From positions 627,900 to 691,899 of the forward strand of contig NZ_LMNF01000001.1 of assembly GCF_001422485.1 (NCBI RefSeq): DNA of 64,000 nt, given 5' to 3'. The DNA comes from Agreia sp. Leaf283 (GTDB lineage: Bacteria > Actinomycetota > Actinomycetes > Actinomycetales > Microbacteriaceae). This document shows positions 1-8,497 of the stretch, piece after piece. Under the pieces are notes generated by a model that was not told where the DNA came from, ran no database searches, and saw only the letters and a program-made list of their open reading frames with translations. Every line of letters begins with the position of its first letter. Positions within the stretch are counted from its first letter, which is position 1. A program made the position numbers and the translations under genes.

Positions 1-513
1 GACCGTCGCGGCGGCCAGGTTGGCCCCCGCGCTCGCACCGCCGATCGCGATGCGGCGGGCATCCACCCCCAGACCATCTGCGTGAGCCGCAAGCCAGAGC
101 CACGCGGCCTCGACATCGTCGACCGGAACCGGATACTGAACACCGTCATTCGCGAGCCGGTAGTCGACCGCGACGACGAGCGCGCGGGCGCGGTGGGCGA
201 GCTCGGCGCTCGTGACGTGGGACTCGTTCATGTCGAGGTCGCCGCCGACGAAGCCGCCGCCGTGGTTCCAGAGCAGGGCCGGCAACAGGCCTGTTGTGCC
301 GGATGGGCGATAGATGCGAACGGGGATGGGGCCGTGCGGGCCGGCGACGACATCATCGCCGATCTCGACGTTCACGGGTAGCTCGTAGGGCTCCGGGTCG
401 ATGGCGAATTCGGTGAAGGCGGCAGCGTGCTCGGGGTTGGTGCGGCCCGAGTCCCAGCCGGGGATGCCCTCGAGCAGGTGGATGCGCGCGGCGATGTGCG
501 GATCGAGGGGCAT
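1..513 (-). CDS. Alpha/beta-hydrolase fold-3 esterase (HSL family), 3' end outside window
   Basis: The first 171 codons are visible; the C-terminus runs off the left edge. The start is ATG at 513, preceded by AGGAG at good spacing. The protein carries the oxyanion-hole motif NHGGGFVGG and, near the edge, the nucleophile elbow GGASAGANLA, which is the usual HSL-family order. Such enzymes hydrolyse short-chain acyl or acetyl esters, and in a plant-polysaccharide locus deacetylation of sugars or aglycones is plausible, but the substrate is not shown. The catalytic Asp and His lie beyond the window. A LacI-type operator sits about 30 bp upstream, so expression is probably sugar-controlled. Confidence 0.85.
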   Translation of the reverse strand, partial: MPLDPHIAARIHLLEGIPGWDSGRTNPEHAAAFTEFAIDPEPYELPVNVEIGDDVVAGPHGPIPVRIYRPSGTTGLLPALLWNHGGGFVGGDLDMNESHVTSAELAHRARALVVAVDYRLANDGVQYPVPVDDVEAAWLWLAAHADGLGVDARRIAIGGASAGANLAAATV

Positions 514-543
514 AGCGGGAACTCCTGTGTTCGTGCGGCCGGT

Positions 544-555
544 TGAAGCGTTTCA
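544..555. promoter_or_regulatory. LacI-type operator upstream of the esterase
   Basis: The sequence TGAAGCGTTTCA matches its own reverse complement at 10 of 12 positions with the central CG typical of LacI-family sites. It lies 31 bp before the esterase start. It resembles the TGAAACGTxTCA sites of the 56-59 kb block more than the CCGG-centred sites of block 1, so the cognate regulator is uncertain. Confidence 0.5.
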
Positions 556-660
556 GATCAGGGTAGCGGTGAGGTGGACACGGCGGAATGGGCGGAGATG
601 CGACGATCCAACGCCGTATTCGGCTCGGATGTACTGAGCTCCGCCCGTTCACTGCGTCGG

Positions 661-702
661 GTGGCCTCGATACGGCCGCGGGCGGCCTACTCGATCAGCG
701 CG
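661..702. repeat. REP-like palindromic intergenic element
   Basis: The stretch contains a short GC hairpin (GGCCGC at 674-679, GCGGCC at 682-687) flanked by a TCGATACG / CTACTCGATCAGCG context. From memory, this wording recurs between genes in many Microbacteriaceae genomes. It has no coding potential I can support. The rest of 514-800 holds only the operator and the hairpin at 723-779. Confidence 0.4.
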
Positions 703-722
703 AGGAAGGAGCGCGCGACCTA

Positions 723-779
723 TTCAGGAGGAGCGCGTCGCCGTGTGGATAGTGGCGCCGGCCGGCCGCTCCTCCTGAA
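723..779 (-). terminator. Long-stem inverted repeat after the M24 gene
   Basis: A perfect 13-bp inverted repeat (TTCAGGAGGAGCG at 723-735, CGCTCCTCCTGAA at 767-779) encloses a GC-rich 31-nt loop that can fold further. It lies 21 bp past the stop of the leftward M24 gene, so it is a likely terminator of that operon. No U-tract is obvious, as is common in high-GC actinobacteria. Confidence 0.55.
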
Positions 780-800
780 CTAGTTACGCGTAGAGCTGGG

Positions 801-1898
801 CTACAGGCGCAGTTCGGCCGGGCGGGCTCGGCCCGCGTGCTGCACCGTAGGCCAGCGCGGGTCGACGGTGAGCGACTCGATTCCGGATGGGCCGAGAAGC
901 ACCGTGTCCTCGACCTTCACCCCGGGAGCGCTGGGATTCCACGCGAAGGCCTGGTTGAGCTGGATCGCATCGCGGGTCTCCGATGTCGCGCGCGGGTCGC
1001 GTCCGTTGTAGCCGGCGGCGCCTCCCTGGTGGTGGTTTCGCCACTCGTCGGCCGCAAATCCCGCCTGGCCGTACGCCGCGCATCCGGCCTCGAACGCCGA
1101 CGCCAGGGTCGCGCCCGCGGTCGTCGCGTCGAGGTAGGCGGCCTCCACCTCGAGGATGCGCCGCTCGGCCTCGGCGCGATCGCCCGAGCCGGGCGAGGCG
1201 GCCGGTGCCCCGAAGCTCACCCAGCGCGTGATGTTCGCGATCATTCCGTGCCGCCTGGCGCAGGCCACGACCATGGCGCGCGAGCCGACCGGCTCGTCGC
1301 CGGGCAGCGGATGCCTGAAGCCGGCTCGAGCAGGCCCCGACACCATGAGCACGATCGGGTCGGCTCCGCGCTCCAGCAGCCCGGCGCCGACGGATGCCGC
1401 GAGCGCCCGCTCGGACTGGCCCGGCGAGGCGGCCGAGAGAGCATCGGTCATGGACTCGGCCGCGTCGACGCAGAGGGCGCGGTAGCGCGCGAGTTCTGCG
1501 GGAAGAAGAGATGCACGGGCCGCCCGCAGTTCGGCCGCGATGTCGGACTCGACAAGCGAGCGCTCCACTGTGGCACCGGCAGAACCGGCGAACCCGTCGC
1601 CCAGCGCTCCGAACCACGGCACGGTCGAGACCTCGATGCCCGACGGAAGCTCCTCGGCGAGCAGCCGCGCGGCCTCGTTGGAGAATGCCGAGACCGCATC
1701 GCCCTCGCGATCGACCCTCACCTGCAGAACGGGATCGCCCATGAGGCTCGTGTGGGTGCGAGCCCCGTCGAGGTACCAGGCCAGCGCGCCGTGGCTCGAC
1801 AGCACGAGGCTCTCGGCGTCGCGCTCGTCGAGGATCGCGAGCAGCCTGGCGCGCTTCACCGCGCGATCGTGGGCCGAGGGTGCACTCGAAGCGGTCAT
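801..1898 (-). CDS. M24 (pita-bread fold) peptidase-like protein with degenerate metal site
   Basis: A 365-residue protein with an N-terminal creatinase-like domain and a C-terminal M24 domain. Start ATG 1898 overlaps the LacI stop (ATGA). In canonical M24 peptidases five residues (Asp, Asp, His, Glu, Glu) bind two metals. Aligned by eye, the two Asp positions are Val211 and Asn222 (in RRHGMIANITRW) and the first Glu is Asn321 (AFAWNP). Only the HHQGG histidine and Glu330 in VEDTVLL remain. It is therefore probably not a metal-dependent Xaa-Pro aminopeptidase. Creatinase shows that the fold can act without metal on C-N bonds. Position at the end of a GH43/oxidoreductase/LacI operon points to a glycoside- or aglycone-related job, not established. 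Confidence 0.75.
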   Translation of the reverse strand: MTASSAPSAHDRAVKRARLLAILDERDAESLVLSSHGALAWYLDGARTHTSLMGDPVLQVRVDREGDAVSAFSNEAARLLAEELPSGIEVSTVPWFGALGDGFAGSAGATVERSLVESDIAAELRAARASLLPAELARYRALCVDAAESMTDALSAASPGQSERALAASVGAGLLERGADPIVLMVSGPARAGFRHPLPGDEPVGSRAMVVACARRHGMIANITRWVSFGAPAASPGSGDRAEAERRILEVEAAYLDATTAGATLASAFEAGCAAYGQAGFAADEWRNHHQGGAAGYNGRDPRATSETRDAIQLNQAFAWNPSAPGVKVEDTVLLGPSGIESLTVDPRWPTVQHAGRARPAELRL

Positions 1899-2950
1899 GC
1901 GCCGAGAACCGGGCCCACGGCATCCGGCACGGGCCCCGTGCTCGAACGCACCTCGAGCCTCGGCCGGAAGAACACCGCGTGCTCCGGCTGGCCGCCCTCG
2001 AGCAATTCGCGCAGCTGCGCCCAGGCCTGGCGGCCGAGCTCCATCTGCGGCACCGACATGGTCGTGAGCGAGGGTGTGGCGAAGCGGGCGAACTGGATGT
2101 CGTCGAATCCCGTCACCGAGACTCGTGCGGGAACGGGGACCTCGAGTTCGGCGAGCCGCCCCAGAAGCCCCACGGCGACGAGGTCGTTGAACGCCAGCAC
2201 GGCCGTGGCCCCGTTCGAGAGCACGGCCTCCGCCGCCGCGTACCCGTCTTCGATCGCGGCGCCGCACGTGACGGTGTCGATCGTGATTGCCGGATGCGAG
2301 GCAGCGATCTCGCTCAGCCCCTCGATCCGCTCCTGGTTCGACGCGCTCTGCTCGGGTCCGCCGAGGAACAGGAAACGCGTGTGCCCGAGCGACAGAAGGT
2401 GCGCCATGAGCCCCTTGATGCCGGACGCGTAGTCGATCGACAGGGCGGGGGCCGCGAGCGCCCCGAGGTCGCGGTTGATGACGACGGTCGGCGAGACCCG
2501 GGGCAGCAGCTCGGTGAGCTGCGCGATCGGCATACGGGGCGCACACAGCACGAGGGCGTCGCAGCGCATGCGCGCCTCGATCGCGAGCAGCCTCTCCTCG
2601 TCGACGTTCTCTGCGGAGTCGGCGACCAGCACGCGGTAGCCGTCGACGGCCGCGGCCTGGGTGACCCCGCGCAGAACCTGCTGGAACATCGGGTTGGCGA
2701 GGTCGGGAACGACGAGCGCGACGGTGTTCGTGCGGCCGAGCGAGAGGCTGCGGGCGACGGTCGAGGGCGTGTAGTCGAGATCGCGCACCGCCTGGCGCAC
2801 GCGCTCGGCGATGACCGGAGCGACCGTCGCGCGGCCGTTCATGACCCGCGACACGGTCGCCCGCGAGACCCCGGCGGCCGTCGCGACCTGCGCGATGGTG
2901 GCCGGGGTGGATGCGCCGGGTGTCGTGGGCGCGGAGGTGTCGCGTGTCAT
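1895..2950 (-). CDS. LacI-family transcriptional regulator of block 1
   Basis: A 351-residue regulator. The N-terminal helix-turn-helix (ATIAQVATAAGVSRATVSRV) and hinge (ARSLSLGRTNTVALVVPDL) precede a periplasmic-binding-protein-like ligand domain with the usual FNDLVAVGLL and VTGFDDI motifs. Start ATG 2950 is chosen because the HTH begins about 16 residues later; the upstream in-frame extension has no matching content. It lies 89 bp after the oxidoreductase gene and overlaps the M24 gene. The paired GAAACCGGTTTC-type palindromes between 5921 and 6177 are the natural operator candidates, making it an autoregulated repressor of the divergon. The ligand is presumably a mono- or disaccharide released by the GH43 or GH78 enzymes. 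Confidence 0.9.
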   Translation of the reverse strand: MTRDTSAPTTPGASTPATIAQVATAAGVSRATVSRVMNGRATVAPVIAERVRQAVRDLDYTPSTVARSLSLGRTNTVALVVPDLANPMFQQVLRGVTQAAAVDGYRVLVADSAENVDEERLLAIEARMRCDALVLCAPRMPIAQLTELLPRVSPTVVINRDLGALAAPALSIDYASGIKGLMAHLLSLGHTRFLFLGGPEQSASNQERIEGLSEIAASHPAITIDTVTCGAAIEDGYAAAEAVLSNGATAVLAFNDLVAVGLLGRLAELEVPVPARVSVTGFDDIQFARFATPSLTTMSVPQMELGRQAWAQLRELLEGGQPEHAVFFRPRLEVRSSTGPVPDAVGPVLGA

Positions 2951-3038
2951 TCGAGCTCCAGCCGGTCGCGGTGTCGGAATGCGGAGCGTGCGGCGTCGTC
3001 GCCGCTGCCCGTGATCGATGATCCCATGGAAGGCGCGC

Positions 3039-4331
3039 TCAGCGATGCGGATCGAAAGGGAGGCTGACCGGCAGGCCGGTGCGCAGCGATTCGTTCCCCG
3101 CGATGCCGACCGACACCGCGCGCACGCCGTCGTCGAAGCCGGCCACCCGGCCGAGCGGCGCATCCGATTCGACACGGGTGAAGAGGTGCTCGAGAAGGAA
3201 CGCGTCGCCGCCTCCGTGACCGCCGATGCCCTCGGCGATGGGCACCTCGCGCGCGGACTCCCAGTGCCGCTGCAGCACGAGGCGTTCCGTCATCGGGCGC
3301 ACCGTGTCGGCGGGGCCTGCCACGGGATTCGCGCTGGGGTCGAGCACGGCCCGGCCGTCGGCATCCAGAAGCACCGAGCTGCGTTCGACGACCTCGAGCT
3401 CGGCGCGGCCCTCGGTGCCGTTGACAGTGACCCGGTAACCCTCCCAGGGGCTGTGCGCGTTGAGCGAGTACGACATCGTGGCACCGGATGCGTAGTCGAC
3501 GAGCACGGCGAGGTTGTCCTCGATGGTGATTCCCGGGCCGAAGACGTTCTGGTCGCGGTGGTAGCCGTCGTGGGCGACGGTGTCGACATAGAGGGCCTTG
3601 AGTCGCGGGTCCGCGGCGATGTCGAGGGCGAAGGGGTCGGCCCCCGTGCGCTCGCGCGGGGCTGCGTTCCCTTCCCCGTAGAAGCGCAGGCCTCCGCTCG
3701 CGAAGACGCGCACGGGCGACGAGTCGATCCACCAATTGACGAGGTCGAAGTGGTGCGACGACTTGTGCACGAGCAGGCCTCCCGAGTTGGCCTTGTCGCG
3801 GTGCCAGCGGCGGAAGTAGTCGGCGCCGTGCATGGTGTCGAGCGCCCACTCGAAGTGCACCGAGGTGACCCGCCCGATCGATCCCTCGGCGATGAGCGTG
3901 CGCAGTGCGCTGTTGCGGGGGCTGTAGCGGTAGTTGAACGTGGTCACGACGCGGCGGCCCGACTGCTCGACGGCGGCGCGGATCGTGTCGAGCCCCGCGC
4001 GGTCGATGGTGAGCGGCTTCTCGACGACCACGTCGGCGCCGGCGAGGAGCGCGGCCGACACGAACCCGGCGTGCGTGAAGTCCGGGGTGGTGACGATGAT
4101 CCGGTCGAGCCGCTGCGCGCGCACGGTGTCGGCGAGGGCGGCGGGGTCGAAGCGCACCGGGTCGGCGAACCCGGCGGCGCGCACCTTGTCGGCGTAATAG
4201 TCGAGGCGGCCCGGGTTCGAGTCGCTCCAGGCCACGAGCTCGGCCACGTCGGAGTGCGGCCCGATGAGGGCGTCGATGTACATCTCGGCCCGGTGACCGG
4301 TGCCGACCATCCCGTAGCGTTCGCGGCTCAT
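3039..4331 (-). CDS. Gfo/Idh/MocA-family oxidoreductase
   Basis: A 430-residue NAD(P)-dependent enzyme. The N-terminal Rossmann motif GMVGTGHRAEMY is followed by the family signature VVEKPLT (the catalytic Lys of the EKP motif) and, further on, a FNYRYSP segment and the C-terminal beta-sheet substrate domain. It is longer than the usual 330-390 residues because of loops in the C-terminal half (for example the DPFALDIAADPRLKAL region). Start ATG 4331 overlaps the GH43 stop (ATGA), giving translational coupling. The family oxidises or reduces sugars, inositols and sugar acids; the substrate here is unknown. The operon context suggests a sugar delivered by the GH43 enzyme or block 1 importer. 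Confidence 0.88.
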   Translation of the reverse strand: MSRERYGMVGTGHRAEMYIDALIGPHSDVAELVAWSDSNPGRLDYYADKVRAAGFADPVRFDPAALADTVRAQRLDRIIVTTPDFTHAGFVSAALLAGADVVVEKPLTIDRAGLDTIRAAVEQSGRRVVTTFNYRYSPRNSALRTLIAEGSIGRVTSVHFEWALDTMHGADYFRRWHRDKANSGGLLVHKSSHHFDLVNWWIDSSPVRVFASGGLRFYGEGNAAPRERTGADPFALDIAADPRLKALYVDTVAHDGYHRDQNVFGPGITIEDNLAVLVDYASGATMSYSLNAHSPWEGYRVTVNGTEGRAELEVVERSSVLLDADGRAVLDPSANPVAGPADTVRPMTERLVLQRHWESAREVPIAEGIGGHGGGDAFLLEHLFTRVESDAPLGRVAGFDDGVRAVSVGIAGNESLRTGLPVSLPFDPHR

Positions 4332-5920
4332 GCGACGTTCCCTTCTCGATCGGTGCGGATATCGATGGCGCCGAACACGGCCTCACCGGTGTCGACGGCG
4401 CCGTACGGGGCTGCCGAGAACAGCCCGATCTCGGCGCCGATCCACGTTCCCTGCTTCGCCCGGAACGGCATGATCGCCTCGGTCCACTCCCCGTCTCCCT
4501 GCCGCCAGGCGACGTCGACGCGGGCGTCGCTCGTCGACCGCAGCCTCAGTTCGACGGGGGCACCGGATGCGACGGGCGCCGGTTCGACGAACGCCCGGTC
4601 GCCGCGATGGCCAGGCCCGACTCCGCCGGTGACGTGCACACTGCCGTCGGAGACGACGAGGCCGATCCACGCGTACTCGGTTCCGAGCACGGTGAGGCCC
4701 GCGCGGGCACCTTCCACTCGGCTGTCGAGATGCAGCGAGGTCGTCACCGCGGTCGGCGACTGCGGCAGCTGCTGCGAGAGAACCTGGGGCAGCGTTCGCA
4801 GATTGCCGGAATCGTTGCTCCGAAGCGGCAACACGAGCGCTCCATCCCCTCGAAGCGTCACCTGGCCGGGGCGTGGATTGGCCTGCCAGTGCCATTGCGG
4901 CGCCAGGGAGGTGGCGGCGAAATCGTCGCTGCGCGTGGGAACGCCGGCACCGGGTCGGGCGAAGCGGTGGTGGTCTCGAGACGCCGACTCCTTCGTCGCG
5001 CTGCCACTCGACCGACGCATCCCAGCCACGGGCTGACCCGGCAGGCCCTCGCGCGGCTCGCCCATGAGCGGCCACCCGTCGTTCCAGCTCACGGGCTGCA
5101 GGTGCACGACTCGACCGAAGGCCCCGGTGTCCTGAAAGTGCACGAACCAGTCACTGCCGTCGTCCGCCGTGACCCAGCCTCCCTGATGCGGTCCGTTGAC
5201 CGCGGTCTCGCCCTGTTCGAGCACGATTCGCGACTCGTATGGACCCCACGGAGATGTCGAGCGGAAAGCCAGTTGCCACCCCGTCGCCACGCCGCCGGCG
5301 GGCGCGAAGACGTAGTAGTGCTCGCCGCGGCGATAGAACTTCGGCCCCTCGAGAGTGCTGCAGCCCGGCACCTCGTCGCCGTCGATCACCGTGCGCGGCA
5401 TGCCGACAGGCCTGGTTCCCGACGCGTCGAGCTCGACCACGGTCAGCTCGTTCGAGCGACCGCTGCGCGATGCGGCCCAGCCGTGCACGAGGTAGACGTG
5501 CTCACCGTCGAACAGCGGGCAGGGGTCGATCAGGCCGAGGCCCTCGAGCACGGCGATGGGCTCGCTCCATGGCCCCTCAGGGCCGGGCGCCGTCACCACG
5601 AAGATGCCGCGATCGGGATCGGGGTAGTAGATGCGCAGCAGCCCATCGTGGAACCGGATCGAGGGCGCCCATACCCCTTGGCCGTGTCGAGGGAATTCGA
5701 AGTGCTCCACCGGGTGAATGCGGGCGAGGGCGTGCGAGGCGATGCTCCAGTGCACGAAGTCGTCGGAGACGAGAACCGGCAGCCCTGGCGAGCGATTGAA
5801 GCTGGATGCGACGAGCACGTACTGCTCGCCGACACGGGTGACGTCGGGGTCGGGCCAGTCGGCGTCGAGGATCGGATTGGTGTAGCCGAGGCCATGGGCG
5901 GGGCGGGGCGTGAGCGACAC
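4328..5920 (-). CDS. GH43 glycoside hydrolase (beta-xylosidase/arabinofuranosidase type) with C-terminal beta-sandwich
   Basis: A 530-residue intracellular enzyme without signal peptide. The five-bladed propeller shows the three GH43 acids: Asp in NPILDADWPDPDVTRVG, Asp in GLIDPCPLFD and Glu in STLEGPKFYRRG. From about residue 345 a concanavalin-like domain typical of GH43 xylosidases follows (SDDFAATSLAPQWHWQANP). I chose GTG 5920 because GGAG lies 6 nt upstream; the longer reading starting near 6013 would cross the operator and has no RBS. It is the first gene of the leftward operon. Exact specificity (xylose versus arabinose) cannot be told from sequence alone. Confidence 0.87.
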   Translation of the reverse strand: MSLTPRPAHGLGYTNPILDADWPDPDVTRVGEQYVLVASSFNRSPGLPVLVSDDFVHWSIASHALARIHPVEHFEFPRHGQGVWAPSIRFHDGLLRIYYPDPDRGIFVVTAPGPEGPWSEPIAVLEGLGLIDPCPLFDGEHVYLVHGWAASRSGRSNELTVVELDASGTRPVGMPRTVIDGDEVPGCSTLEGPKFYRRGEHYYVFAPAGGVATGWQLAFRSTSPWGPYESRIVLEQGETAVNGPHQGGWVTADDGSDWFVHFQDTGAFGRVVHLQPVSWNDGWPLMGEPREGLPGQPVAGMRRSSGSATKESASRDHHRFARPGAGVPTRSDDFAATSLAPQWHWQANPRPGQVTLRGDGALVLPLRSNDSGNLRTLPQVLSQQLPQSPTAVTTSLHLDSRVEGARAGLTVLGTEYAWIGLVVSDGSVHVTGGVGPGHRGDRAFVEPAPVASGAPVELRLRSTSDARVDVAWRQGDGEWTEAIMPFRAKQGTWIGAEIGLFSAAPYGAVDTGEAVFGAIDIRTDREGNVA

Positions 5921-5961
5921 TGCTCGCTCCTTCTGCGTGGGTCTGAGGACGGTCGGAGGTA

Positions 5962-5973
5962 GAAACCGGTTCC
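5962..5973. promoter_or_regulatory. LacI operator, GH43-proximal
   Basis: GAAACCGGTTCC is an 11/12 match to the perfect palindrome at 6092-6103 and has the CCGG centre. It lies immediately downstream of a candidate leftward -10 box (TATACA on the minus strand, 5978-5983), where bound repressor would block transcription of the GH43 operon. Confidence 0.65.
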
Positions 5974-6091
5974 TCACTGTATAGCGAATCCGATGGTCGA
6001 CGGAAGTCGCCATTTCGTAGGGCGACCACTGATCGGCTCTAATCCAGGCAACTTCTGATCTATCCCGGTCTGTGAAATTCGATTATTGCGG

Positions 6092-6103
6092 GAAACCGGT
6101 TTC
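6092..6103. promoter_or_regulatory. LacI operator, ABC-importer-proximal
   Basis: GAAACCGGTTTC is a perfect 12-bp palindrome, 74 bp upstream of the binding-lipoprotein start. Centre-to-centre spacing to the GH43-side copy is 130 bp. Together they mark the shared control region of the divergon. Confidence 0.7.
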
Positions 6104-6177
6104 TTGTGACAGAGTGTACCGACCACAACCCAGGCACCGGCGCCGCGTGTGACCGGAGACTCAAAGAGGAGAAACCC

Positions 6178-7479
6178 ATGCCACGACGCACACGACCGGG
6201 AGTCATCGCACTCGCCGGAATCGCGGCCCTGACGCTGGTGGGCGCAACCGCCTGCAGCTCGGGATCACCAGACGACACGGCCGAATCCGGCCCCGTGACC
6301 ATCAGCTTCACCTGGTGGGGCAACGACGAGCGTGCCGCGCTCACAGAGCAGGCGATCGACCTGTTCGAAGAGGCCAACCCCGACATCACCGTGAAGTCGT
6401 CGTTCTCCACGATCGACGCGTACATCCCCAAGCTCGCCACGCAGATCGCCGGTGGTGGAGCGCCCGACCTCTTCCTCATCCCCATGGAGAGCGTGCGCGA
6501 GTACTCGTCGAAGAACGCGCTCACCCCGCTCACCGACTACATCGACGACGGCACCATCCGCACCGAGGACATCACCGAAGAGGCCCTGAAGGTCGGCACC
6601 ATCGACGACACCGTCATGGGCCTCACGCTGGGCCTCGCCAACAACGCGATGGTCTACAACCCCACCGTCTGGGCGGCGGCCGGAGCCGAGGCTCCCGGAG
6701 CCGACTTCACCTGGGACGACCTCAAGGCGGCCGGAGAGAAGATCCGCGGGGCGTCGGACGGCAAGACCGCAGCCCTCAGCGACCCGGGTGGACAGATCGC
6801 CTACTTCGAGATGTACCTGCTGCAGAACGGCAAGCACCTCTTCACCGAAGACGGAGAGGTCGGCTTCACCGAGAAGGACCTCGCCGACTGGTGGACCCTC
6901 GCCGGCGAACTGCGCGAAGCCGGAACGACCACCGATGCCGAGACCACCTCGACCATCGACCAGAGCATGCAGAACTCGGGCCTCGCCCGCGGCATCAGCG
7001 CCGCCGAGTTCTCGGCCGCGTCGCTGACCGGCGCGTACTCCGACACGCTCGGCGCCGAGAACATCGCCATCGCGCCGTTCCCGACCGACACCGATGAGTC
7101 GGGCATGACACTCAACGGCACGAACGTCGCCGCGGTCTCGTCGAAGTCCAAGCACCCGGAGGCGGCTGCGAAGCTGCTCGACTTCATCATCAACGACTCA
7201 GAGGCCGGAAAGATCCTCGGCCTGTCGCGCGGAATCCCGACCAACTCGGCCACCTACGAGGCGATCTCGCCGACGCTCGAGGGCGGCAACAAGACCGTGA
7301 GCGACTTCGTCTCCGAGTACCAGGACACGTTCCAGGCTCCGGCGCCGCTCGCCCCGGCCGGTGCCAGCACCATCCCGGCCGACTTCACTCTCGCCTACGA
7401 GCAGATCATCTTCGGCCAGACGGAGTTGAAGGACGCGGCGAAGGCCACGGTCGCCTCGATCACCTCGGCCATCTCCTAG
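6178..7479 (+). CDS. ABC sugar transporter substrate-binding lipoprotein (family 1)
   Basis: A 433-residue extracytoplasmic binding protein. An Arg-rich N-terminus and hydrophobic stretch end in the lipobox LVGATAC, with lipidated Cys26. The mature part shows family-1 motifs (ISFTWWGNDERAALTEQ, GGGAPDLFLI, AAAKLLDFIINDSEAG). Start ATG 6178 has AGAGGAG upstream; the longer in-frame reading from 6106 would lack a signal peptide. It is first in the rightward run, with its two permeases following; no ATPase gene is present, as is usual when a shared MsiK-type ATPase serves several importers. The substrate is likely an oligosaccharide released from pectic or rhamnoside material. Confidence 0.92.
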   Translation: MPRRTRPGVIALAGIAALTLVGATACSSGSPDDTAESGPVTISFTWWGNDERAALTEQAIDLFEEANPDITVKSSFSTIDAYIPKLATQIAGGGAPDLFLIPMESVREYSSKNALTPLTDYIDDGTIRTEDITEEALKVGTIDDTVMGLTLGLANNAMVYNPTVWAAAGAEAPGADFTWDDLKAAGEKIRGASDGKTAALSDPGGQIAYFEMYLLQNGKHLFTEDGEVGFTEKDLADWWTLAGELREAGTTTDAETTSTIDQSMQNSGLARGISAAEFSAASLTGAYSDTLGAENIAIAPFPTDTDESGMTLNGTNVAAVSSKSKHPEAAAKLLDFIINDSEAGKILGLSRGIPTNSATYEAISPTLEGGNKTVSDFVSEYQDTFQAPAPLAPAGASTIPADFTLAYEQIIFGQTELKDAAKATVASITSAIS

Positions 7480-7522
7480 GCACCACCGAACCCGCGAACA
7501 CAGGAAGACGTAGGCCACATCC

Positions 7523-8497
7523 ATGACCGTTGCAGTCGATCGACCGACGGACAGTGCCCTCACTGCCCCCGCCCAACCCCCGGCGAAAGCATCCCGGCAG
7601 AGACCCCGCACCGGGCGCACCGGCAAGAACGGCGCGGCCTACGTCTTCCTGACCCCCTGGCTCATCGGCGCCGCCCTCCTCACGGTCGGCCCGATGATCG
7701 CCTCCCTCTATCTCTCGTTCACCGACTACGACCTGTTCTCGGCACCCGAGTTCATCGGCATCGCCAACTACCAGCGCATGGTCGACGACCCGCGGTTCTG
7801 GAGCGCGGTCGGCGTGACCCTGAACTACGTTCTGGTCGCGGCGCCGCTCAAGCTGCTGGCGGCTCTCGCCATCGCGCTGCTGCTCAACAAGGCGCGGCGC
7901 GGGCAGGGCTTCTACCGTTCGGCGTTCTATGCACCCTCGCTGCTCGGCGCGAGCGTGGCCGTGGCCCTCGTCTGGCGCACGCTCTTCGCCAACGACGGCG
8001 TGGTCGACAACGGCCTCTCCACCGTCGGCATCGACGGCGGCGGGTGGATCTCCAACCCCAAGCTCTCGCTCTATGTGCTCGTGATCCTCGCCATCTGGCA
8101 GTTCGGAGCTCCCATGGTGATCTTCCTCGCCGGACTCAAGCAGATTCCGCAGGACCTCTACGACGCCTCCGCCGTCGATGGCGCGGGCAGGCTGCGCACC
8201 TTCTGGTCGGTCACCGTTCCGATGCTCTCGCCGGTCATCTTCTTCAACCTGGTGCTCGAGGTCATCAACGCCTTCCAGGCGTTCACCGCCTCGTACATCA
8301 TCTCGGGCGGCCGCGGCGGCCCGATCGATTCGACCCTGTTCTTCACGCTCTATCTCTACGACCGGGCCTTCACCGCCTTCGACATGGGCTACGCCTCGGC
8401 CATGGCCTGGGTGCTGCTCGTCGCCATCGGCATCGTCACAGCGCTGATCTTCCGCAGCTCGAGGGCGTGGGTCTTCTACTCCGGGGAGGAGAAATAA
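7523..8497 (+). CDS. Sugar ABC transporter permease, MalF-type
   Basis: A 324-residue membrane protein with six predicted helices after an unusually long charged N-terminal tail of about 45 residues. The inner-membrane coupling loop reads DLYDASAVDGAGRLRTFWSVTVPML, the EAA-type motif that docks on the ATPase. It follows the binding protein by 43 bp and overlaps the next permease start by one base (TAATG). Its partner is the MalG-type permease immediately downstream. Confidence 0.92.
   Translation: MTVAVDRPTDSALTAPAQPPAKASRQRPRTGRTGKNGAAYVFLTPWLIGAALLTVGPMIASLYLSFTDYDLFSAPEFIGIANYQRMVDDPRFWSAVGVTLNYVLVAAPLKLLAALAIALLLNKARRGQGFYRSAFYAPSLLGASVAVALVWRTLFANDGVVDNGLSTVGIDGGGWISNPKLSLYVLVILAIWQFGAPMVIFLAGLKQIPQDLYDASAVDGAGRLRTFWSVTVPMLSPVIFFNLVLEVINAFQAFTASYIISGGRGGPIDSTLFFTLYLYDRAFTAFDMGYASAMAWVLLVAIGIVTALIFRSSRAWVFYSGEEK

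Noticed and set aside
837-2432. Long rightward open frame (531 codons) antisense to M24 and LacI
   Set aside because: High-GC shadow of real genes on the other strand: Arg/Gly/His-rich composition, no domain, no RBS.
5921-6013. 31-residue N-terminal extension of the GH43 protein (start near 6013)
   Set aside because: It crosses the operator and -10 region and lacks an RBS; GTG 5920 has a proper GGAG.
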